From: Chara braunii
Lineage: Eukaryota > Streptophyta > Charophyceae > Charales > Characeae
NCBI GenBank assembly: GCA_003427395.1
Contig: BFEA01000145.1
Coordinates: forward strand, 1,280,982 to 1,303,422
DNA: 22,441 nucleotides
Reading direction: 5' to 3'
Positions within the stretch are counted from its first letter, which is position 1; every line of letters starts with the position of its first letter. The position numbers and the translations under genes are program-made. The notes beneath the pieces were generated by a model. That model saw only the letters and a list, made by a program, of their open reading frames with translations. It had not been told where the DNA came from and did no database searches. This document shows, one piece after another, positions 16,834 through 22,441 of the stretch.

Positions 16834-18203
16834 GGAGCTGAGGTTGATGGACGTGGATTTGCTGTTTCTTTTGTCTTTTCTTCCTCTCTGCTCGTGTATA
16901 TAAATCTTGATTTCGGATCAGGGCGATTTGCCCGTTTTTGTTTTCGAAATCTTCTCTTGGTTTTCTTTCGCCCACACTCGTTTCTGTTATTTCAACCTCT
17001 GATGTTGTGTGTTATGCTGCATGAATGGATGTCGTGTCCGTTTGCTTTCTTTACGAATGATCTTTGTCTTTGCTTATCGTTTGGATGCACCCATGAGTAG
17101 GGTAGGAATTTTGTGTAGTCATCAATACTGTTTCCGTTCTTGTCTATCCCTTGATTGAGTTGTTGTGATTGTTGCACCTTGCATGCTTAGAAATTATGGA
17201 GTGATTAGATGATCGGGTAGTTGTTTGCCCATAAACCTCGCAGGGATGCGTGTAAGTGCAATCTGATCTGCGCACTTATACGTGTCCACGCGCGTCGATT
17301 CACAACCACCTACACATGAAACGGCTAACGATTGAGGGGATACTGCCTGATTGGATGTGGCCATCCTGCGTCGGCGACGAAGCAATCATCCCGTGTGAAC
17401 ACGTGTAAGTGCGATTCAACTCACACGGCCTACACGTACTCACATGCGGTGATCGCAACCGACAAAGACACGCCCTTAGGATTTTCGCGGCCCTACGATG
17501 ACATAATGACACGCTCCAGGAGCTCAGATTCGTCGTGGGACCCGAAGTACTTCACCCCTTGGATAGAAGAGTGCCTCCGATAGAGGTTCCCTTGTCTAAC
17601 AGAGAATCGACTGTGTCCTAGGTAGTTTCACTGTGCCACAACCAGCGATCCCCGGTGCTCTTATTTCCCCACTTCAGACCACACCCATTACTTTACTTCC
17701 CCCGGTTTTGTCGTTATCTCCACTAACTTCCCTCCCTTCTGTCTTCCTCTCCCGTACCATCAACTCAGGGTGGTCCCGTGGAACACCATAGCCCCATACT
17801 GGCCCCGCACGCCCTGCGGAAATTGCCGACGACGCGGCAACCAGAGAGCCCCGGGAAACCAAGGGCCCAACACGAACACGCGACGACCGGCGCCACGTGG
17901 CGACAACCGACGCCCCGACTCATCAGGATCACACCCACCCCGAATGGACCTTTCGATAAATTGCCGTCACCAAAACAAACAGATCGAGCGGACTTAAACT
18001 ACCTGCCCATGCCATCTGCCTTATGACTGGAAGCGGTCCGCCCTCTCTGCCAAATTGCACCCGTGCCCCCGAAAAACTCTGCCACAGGCTGGGACTCCAC
18101 CCCCACTTTCCCAAAAATCCTTCGCACACCCCTTTTTCGCACTTCCAGGCCCACACCCCATTCCGATCAGGAAGTCGCGCTGGAAGTGAGGTTGGGCGTC
18201 ACA
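15749..18203 (+). repeat. 3' long terminal repeat
   Basis: This is a direct repeat of 4929-7395. It starts TGTGAC and ends GTCACA, perfect 6-bp LTR end inversions, and is followed by GGGT (18204-18207), matching the GGGT before the 5' LTR. Its GA tract (16765-16828) has 32 units. Most base differences from the 5' LTR are transitions, many at CpG. The LTR-internal block GACGACCGGCGCCACGTGGC (about 17882-17901) reappears in tandem just outside the element. Confidence 0.93.
16765..16828. repeat. (GA)32 microsatellite in 3' LTR
   Basis: There are 32 uninterrupted GA units, where the 5' LTR has 14 at the same place (5977-6004). The LTRs were identical at insertion, so one or both tracts changed by replication slippage afterwards. 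Confidence 0.95.
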
Positions 18204-18288
18204 GGGTGGCCAGTTCAATGTTGATATTTCACCTTTTTTTTTCTAAAAGCTGCCTTCTCCTCATCGGGGGACAGCCATATATTTTTGG
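18204..18288. other. Flank of the gypsy insertion with T9 tract
   Basis: This resumes the sequence that ended at 4928: the pre-insertion site would read CGACCTGGGGTGGCCAG. A run of nine T (18234-18242) is either the Pol III terminator of the resident tRNA-like SINE (plus strand) or the poly(A) tail of the minus-strand LINE to the right. I favour the LINE tail because LINE coding sequence approaches from that side. No gene is seen. Confidence 0.45.
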
Positions 18289-18367
18289 GCGCCACGTGGC
18301 GACAACCGACGCCCCAACTCATCGACGACCGGCGCCACGTGGCGACAACCGACGCCCCAACTCATCG
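18289..18367. repeat. 43-bp tandem repeat derived from LTR-like sequence, G-box core
   Basis: Two copies begin at 18289 and 18332 with a 43-bp period; the second is partial. Each contains the 12-bp palindrome CGCCACGTGGCG followed by ACAACCGACGCCCC. The same block occurs once inside the 3' LTR at about 17882-17925, and in altered form in the 5' LTR near 7065-7110. The copies outside lie after the element's GTCACA end and target duplication, so they are not part of this LTR. Confidence 0.75.
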
Positions 18368-18510
18368 GCGCACTCGCCACGCCTGCCAGCCAGCGGCCAC
18401 CAACGTGGATTTAGGTTGGCGTCGTATGAAGGATGCCATAGAGAGACATACCCATATGTCCTCTCTTCTGTTGAAGTCAAACTCCTGCTGTATAAGATAT
18501 TCAAACACAG

Positions 18511-20137
18511 CTAGCCACGTACGATTTTATGTATGTGTTGCCGCCTTCCAGACAATTTGAGAAGGAGGGCAAGATTCTGACTTGTTGGATCAATTATGCC
18601 TAAGCCTCCTTCCTCCTTGACGTTTGAAATTTTGTGCCAAGCTTGCTTTGTGATAAAGCGGTTATCTTCGTCCGCTCCAGGCTTCCAAAGATAGTTGGCA
18701 GCTTCCGAAGTAATATGCTTGACAATACTCTTGGAGAAGAGGAGGATGGCGACAGCGTACCATATCTGAGCGAAGACTGCAAAAGTGATGAGCAAGGCTC
18801 TGCCCATCAGTGAAACTCCTACTACTGCCTGACAGTGTGCCAAGGAGGATTTGACTTTGGCTAAGAGAATGGAATCCTGCTTTGGCCTGGTATCCGATAG
18901 TGATACCTCGACCCCCAGGTATCATTCAGAAATGTCTAACGGAATGCGCTTCATGCCCCAGTCCTCTCCCTCAAGAGAGTACCCTGCCGGTAGGAAGTAC
19001 AATGATTTATTCAAATTAACTCTTGCCTCCGATACCTCCGTGTATGCATCCAGTATGCGTTTTACATCCACTGTAGTCTTTGTCGTGGCCTCCATGACCA
19101 GAAGGAGGTCATCTGCAATCGCCCCCGTCAATAGCGTGGTGTTGCCCAGGTCAAGGTCGCGGATTCGAGGAGCTGCCCTTATCGAGTTGAGTAGAACATC
19201 CATCTGGATCGCGAAGAGGAGGGAGGCCAGTGGGCAGCCCCATCGGAGGGACCGTGTGAGCGAGAAGGTGGGGGAGAGGAAGCCATTGGTCATGATTGTG
19301 GAGGTCGAGTCACAGTACAGCTCCCGGACCCATTTGCAATCGTTGCATCCGAGTTCATGTGCTCTAACATAGCTAGTACGAAGTACCAACTAACGCGGTC
19401 ATAGGCCTTCTCTAAGTCTAACATCGCCACCATGACCTGTTTGTCCTCCGCTTGAACGATCTCCAGCGTGCCCGTAACCACCATGATGTTTTCCGAGATC
19501 GATCTCCCTTGAACAAAGGCCCCTTGGTCTGTATGGATGAGGGTGGGGAGATATGGCGCTAGCCTTCTTGCCAACAATTTGGTTAGGATCTTATAGGACA
19601 CGTTGAGTCTAGATATAGGACGTCAATTACGTATGTTTCCTTTGTCCCCTTTCTTGTGTATCAATGTGATGATTCCCAGCTTCATGTCTTTCATTAAAGA
19701 TCCTCCCTCTAGGACACGGTTGTAGAGGTTGAGCAGCACCGGTCCTACGTGATCCCAGACGGCCTCCACTGGTAGCCCATCAGACCCTGGACTCTTTCAT
19801 TTGGTGATTGCTTTGACTGCCTCCCACAACTCCTCCAGGGTTATAGGCCGGTCCAGCAGGAGCCTAGCTTCTTCGGTAGTTCGCGCCTGAGTGTCGCTCC
19901 ATAGATCCTGTTCGTTTCGGAGCTGTTGCAGGGTCTGCGCTGGTGGACGTCTTGAGGTACGGATGTCCTTGAAATATTCAGGGGCATATTTGCCTAGTTG
20001 GTGGGGTCCTTTTCTATGTCCGCCTCCGAAAATAAGGGGTGGTGTAGCTGCCTCATCAGAGAGTGGGAGCGCGGTGGACATAACCATTGGAAAGTCTTCT
20101 TATTCATCCGGTCTGCCACAACCGTCCCACGGTCATG
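18511..20137 (-). pseudogene. LINE ORF2: reverse transcriptase and C-terminal domain, broken
   Basis: The RT performs target-primed reverse transcription. In order on the minus strand: KSPGSDGLPVEAVW (after a TGA), LGIITLIHKKGDKGNIRN then TGA where Trp is normal, RPISRLNVSYKILTKLLARR, DQGAFVQGRSISENI and the first catalytic Asp in MLDLEKAYDRVSW. A frameshift lies near 19380. Then come TRSLRWGCPLASLLFAI and the catalytic IADD (about 19108-19119, usually FADD), VNLNKS and the thumb. The C-terminal part has SLMGRALLITFAVFAQIWYA and KEEGGLGIIDPTSQNLALL. Catalytic Asp residues are kept, but several stops and at least one frameshift prevent translation as one protein. Confidence 0.88.
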
Positions 20138-20139
20138 TG

Positions 20140-20455
20140 TTCTTAATATAATATCCGATTTCGAAACTGGGAAATTCCGCTAACGNGCCTCGATCGACAC
20201 CAGAGAAAGAGGTAGGCTAGCCAAGCTATATATACGTTGGATAGGAAGAGGATTCTCTAATAAGCCCCACTTAACAATATTACAACAATTGATTAATTTA
20301 CAAAAAATAGAGAAATTAAGAAAAGGGAAAAGCAAAAAAATACAACTTGGAAATTAGATTCTTTACTATTCTCGAAATGCAAATCGAGATTTTTGAAAAA
20401 ACATCCATTAAATCCATATTGTGGAGATTCTTTTCATTTTATTCTAAAACGATCG
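20140..20455. other. AT-rich insertion inside the LINE
   Basis: LINE-type coding sequence stops at about 20455 (linker ending QQETWARSF) and resumes at about 20137 (RMNKKTFQW). Between them lies a markedly AT-rich block, strongest at about 20225-20450, unlike the GC-rich neighbours. An N at 20186 lies inside it. A short plus-strand frame (20380-20460) reads SIKSILWRFFSFYSK, with organelle-like composition. An organelle DNA insertion, another transposon or an assembly join are all possible. Confidence 0.5.
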
Positions 20456-20892
20456 GGCCCACGTTTCTTGCTGCTCCACCTGCAGGTCCTCCCACTTTTG
20501 CAGCCAGACGTCCCTGTGATGCTGCCAGTATCTCTCCGCGAGAGCGCACAACTCCAATTTCGTCTTTGCTTCCTCAACCATGCGTCTGCATTCCAACTCC
20601 TGTCGCCTCTGGCCATGGGCCTGGATGCGTGAGAAGACATCCAATGCTCGCGTGACAACCTTGAAGCCAACTTGTACCCACTCCTCCTCCGTGTTGAACT
20701 AATATTTTGTTTGTTGTCATTTGCGTCAATGCCCAACGACCCATTCACGTATTTCTGGGTTACTTAAATGATCTGTGTTGAGCCGGAAGGTTCCCGGGCC
20801 TCAGATCAGTTGCACTGCAGTCTCAAAGGATGCCACCAAAGTACGATGGTCGGACGTGGGCTCCAATATCACTTGCACCTCCGTCATAGCCT
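20456..20892 (-). pseudogene. LINE ORF2: linker between endonuclease and RT
   Basis: The minus-strand frame 20644-20456 (LDVFSRIQAHGQRRQ, VEEAKTKLELCALAERYW and HHRDVWLQKWEDLQ) is a charged, probably helical segment like the endonuclease-RT linker of plant LINEs. Between it and the endonuclease, stops occur near 20800 and 20700. No catalytic motif is expected here. Confidence 0.6.
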
Positions 20893-21549
20893 CTCAGGTA
20901 GCGCCTTTGACAAGAACAAGATCCAGCCGACGTCGGTGTGAGAAGCCGTTTTCCGACAACTGGGAGGAGAACCACGTGTAGCCTGGTTCCTCCGGGCGTG
21001 TCCGCCTATAGGTATATACGAGGTCCTGTTGGTTCATATATTCCGCTAGCATTCTTGCGTCCGATCTCCTCGGCGCTGGATCTGGAGAGTCCAATTCTGG
21101 TACTCGAACGGTGTTGAAGTCGCTTGCAAGTACCACATTATCCGCTTCTGGCACTTTGTGTGATATTTCCTCTAGAAACGAGCGCGCTTGGCTGGCTCCG
21201 GCCGCGCGTACACCAACATGAACACCTAGGTTTCATCTCCGAGCCTAACCTGGGCCCAGGTCCATTGTCCCCATATGTCCACTTGGTGGTCGAGCAGTTC
21301 GAAGTCCACCATGTTATGGAAGAGGATCGTTGTGCCTCCACGCGTGCCATTATCATGTGCCCGTAACTGAGGTCCCCTCCACTAGGCACTGATTTGCTGC
21401 AACTTGCGTTCATCGAGCTTAGTTTCTTGGAGCATGATAACTTGGATATGGTTGTCGTGAATCCAAGATTTTAGCTGAGCCTTCTTGTATCTTCTCGAGG
21501 TGTCCCCCAAGCCCCCCACGTTCTAGGTGGCTACTTTCAGATTGACCAT
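20840..21549 (-). pseudogene. LINE ORF2: apurinic-type endonuclease, broken
   Basis: This domain nicks target DNA to prime reverse transcription. From ATG 21549 it reads MVNLKVAT, TAG (21525-21523) where Trp is expected, then NVGGLGDTSRRYKKAQLKSW and IQVIMLQETKL with the catalytic Glu. After further TAG codons it continues with TRGGTTILFHN and VFMLVYA. The later half shows ASDFNTV (usually GDFN, Asp codon about 21119-21121), GYTWFS, RRLDLVLV (Asp) and finally TSDHRTLVA with the catalytic His (about 20845-20853). So the full set of Glu, Asp/Asn, Asp and His motifs is visible across several stops and at least one frameshift near 21170-21150. Confidence 0.85.
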
Positions 21550-21586
21550 CAGTCTGGGTGGCAGCGGCTGGTTGGATCCGCAATGG

Positions 21587-21916
21587 TTATTCTGGTTGTC
21601 CTCTTGAGTTCTTCGATCGTGCTCTCCCCTCGATTTCTGCGCTCCACGGGGCCATCAGCAGGCTCCGAAATCCGGCAGAATGCAACTGTTTGTCCACTGC
21701 AAGCGAGGTAATGCACTCTGCAACGCATCTGGTGTTGACGTCCTCCGTCAGAAAAATATCCTTTAACTCTTCGGTTGTAGGTGCAGAATGCAACTGTTTG
21801 TCCAGTAGTGCAGCCGTATCTGCCGAGATTTGGACATCCACAACCCCTATGTGAAAGTGCCAACCGCCGCTTGTCGCGGCAATTGTAGTCTTCCTGCCTA
21901 CGAGTATGCCTGACAC
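21587..21916 (-). pseudogene. LINE ORF1-like remnant
   Basis: An open minus-strand frame of 109 codons precedes the endonuclease ORF. It is not similar to a family I know. It contains the motif DKQLHSA twice, reflecting a 22-bp direct DNA repeat (21675-21696 and 21783-21804). After TAA the frame continues Pro/Gln/Ser-rich (QPAAATQTDGQSES) across the start of ORF2, so ORF1 and ORF2 may have overlapped. The position fits the end of ORF1, but the assignment rests on context only. Confidence 0.4.
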
Positions 21917-21943
21917 TAATCTGAAGGGGAAGTGTTGGTCAAT

Positions 21944-22254
21944 TGTAGCGGACCTCGGGTTGGCCTGTGAGACCAGCCCCTTGGCCTGTTCTCACAGGCC
22001 TGTGTTATATTCGGGGTAGGCCAGTCCAGGCCAGTACCTCTGTCGGTACCAGCCAGTCCAGTCCAGTCCCGTCAGTCCGCTGGGGTATACCCCAACCATA
22101 ATCTGTTTTCAGTCTCATTCTTCACTTGCACATTTTAGAGTACGTGCGTCGGAGTCTTGCGTGGGGAGCTGCGTTGTGCCATCTCGCTCCCCCCTTCTTC
22201 CTCCATCTCCATCTCTGTCACTAGCGGAGCACCACACCTGGTGGGTCCGCTACA
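21944..22254 (+). repeat. 311-bp LTR of a second LTR retrotransposon
   Basis: It begins TGTAGCGGACC and ends GGTCCGCTACA, perfect 11-bp inverted ends with the TG...CA rule, and a tRNA-iMet PBS follows immediately. Inside are an 11-bp inverted repeat (GGCCTGTGAGA at 21962-21972 and TCTCACAGGCC at 21990-22000), a TATATT-like box near 22005, and repeats of CCAGT between about 22020 and 22075. The partner LTR lies outside the window, so the target duplication cannot be checked. This element inserted at or beyond the 5' end of the LINE. Confidence 0.88.
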
Positions 22255-22441
22255 TTGGTATCAGAGTGGGAACGGTCCCCGCCCCCACCCACCACACCGC
22301 ATAGCAGCGAAATACGGCAAAACCCGACAGTCGGGTTTTCAGTTGTTTTTGGGGCGTTTTCGGGCAAAAAAGCGGGAAAAACAACGAAAAAAGGTGCTGC
22401 AGCAGGAGAGCTCCACGTGGTGAAAAAGGAAGCCGCATCAC
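22255..22441 (+). mobile_element. Start of internal region of the second LTR retrotransposon (partial)
   Basis: The 187 bp after the LTR are untranslated leader; no gag start is yet visible. A short inverted repeat, AACCCGACAGTCGGGTT (about 22322-22338), could form a hairpin near the PBS. The family (gypsy or copia) cannot be told from this part. Confidence 0.7.
22256..22266 (+). other. Primer-binding site of the second LTR element
   Basis: TGGTATCAGAG is the usual plant initiator tRNA-Met site, placed one T after the LTR's terminal CA. The match to the expected TGGTATCAGAGC lacks only its last base. Confidence 0.88.

Larger units (their letters stand above)
4929..18203 (+). mobile_element. 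13.3-kb Ty3/gypsy LTR retrotransposon with PHD finger and post-pol ORFs
   Basis: Two LTRs of about 2.46 kb in direct orientation enclose gag and pol in Ty3/gypsy order (PR-RT-RNaseH-IN). The element begins TGTGAC and ends GTCACA, and is flanked by GGGT on both sides (4925-4928 and 18204-18207), consistent with a 4-bp target duplication. A tRNA-iMet-type PBS follows the 5' LTR. Two features are unusual: a C4HC3 zinc finger between RNase H and integrase, and ORFs downstream of integrase joined by ATGA overlaps. Multiple stops, several frameshifts and LTR divergence (about 4% over the first 190 bp, counted by eye) show that it is not autonomous now. No chromodomain was recognised. Confidence 0.93.
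18289..21916 (-). mobile_element. Degraded APE/RT-type LINE (non-LTR retrotransposon)
   Basis: On the minus strand the order is an ORF1-like remnant (21916-21587), an apurinic endonuclease (from ATG 21549), a coiled linker, a reverse transcriptase (20137 to about 18511) and a C-terminal segment. This is the architecture of L1-type plant LINEs. No RNase H was recognised. Frameshifts, stops and an AT-rich insertion inactivate it. The 3' limit is uncertain: coding similarity fades near 18420, and a poly(A)-compatible tract lies at 18234-18242. The right limit is obscured by the second LTR element at 21944. Confidence 0.82.

Noticed and set aside
18234-18242. Certain Pol III terminator
   Set aside because: The T9 tract could equally be the minus-strand LINE poly(A) tail, so I did not annotate it as a terminator.
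18289-18367. CRISPR-like array
   Set aside because: Only two copies with 43-bp period and no unique spacers, in a eukaryotic context.

Overview
This window is eukaryotic repeat DNA, with no host gene I can recognise. It contains LTR retrotransposons primed by initiator-tRNA-Met-type sites (TGGTATCRGAG), a LINE, tRNA-derived retroposons, retrocopies of 5.8S rRNA and U6 RNA, and palindromic TIR elements. The PBS type and the style of the Ty3/gypsy proteins point to the green lineage. A charophyte such as Chara is my best guess, from a loose memory of similar acidic post-pol proteins; the window alone does not prove it. Two N bases (1251, 20186) mark assembly uncertainty.

Left part, 1-4928. A short near-perfect hairpin (162-347) is followed by a 1.24-kb palindrome (428-1662) whose arms each look like a complete TIR element. 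Next come low-complexity tracts, then two RNA retropseudogenes with target-site duplications (TSDs): 5.8S rRNA with a poly(A) tail (2218-2405, + strand) and U6 snRNA without a tail (2482-2558, - strand). A second TIR element with related ends lies at 2807-3562. A tRNA-like Pol III promoter (3861-3925) has been split by a 951-bp minus-strand retroposon (3926-4876) that left a 17-bp TSD.

Centre, 4929-18203. A 13.3-kb Ty3/gypsy LTR retrotransposon carries 2.46-kb LTRs and is flanked by GGGT/GGGT. The order is 5' LTR, PBS, gag, protease, reverse transcriptase, RNase H, a PHD-type zinc finger, integrase, two or three unrecognised post-pol ORFs, 3' LTR. Pol, ORF3 and ORF4 are joined by ATGA stop-start overlaps. 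Stop codons and frameshifts show that this copy is dead, but most domain signatures survive. The PHD finger and the chained post-pol ORFs are the most unusual features of the window.

Right part, 18204-22441. A minus-strand APE/RT LINE (about 21.9 down to about 18.2 kb) is degraded and is interrupted by an AT-rich block. Beyond it, a second LTR retrotransposon begins with a complete 311-bp LTR (21944-22254) and a PBS, then runs off the window end. The layers record successive insertions: the resident tRNA-like sequence received the 951-bp retroposon and, separately, the gypsy element. A LINE of this kind could have supplied the enzymes for the RNA retrocopies, though nothing here shows that this copy did.
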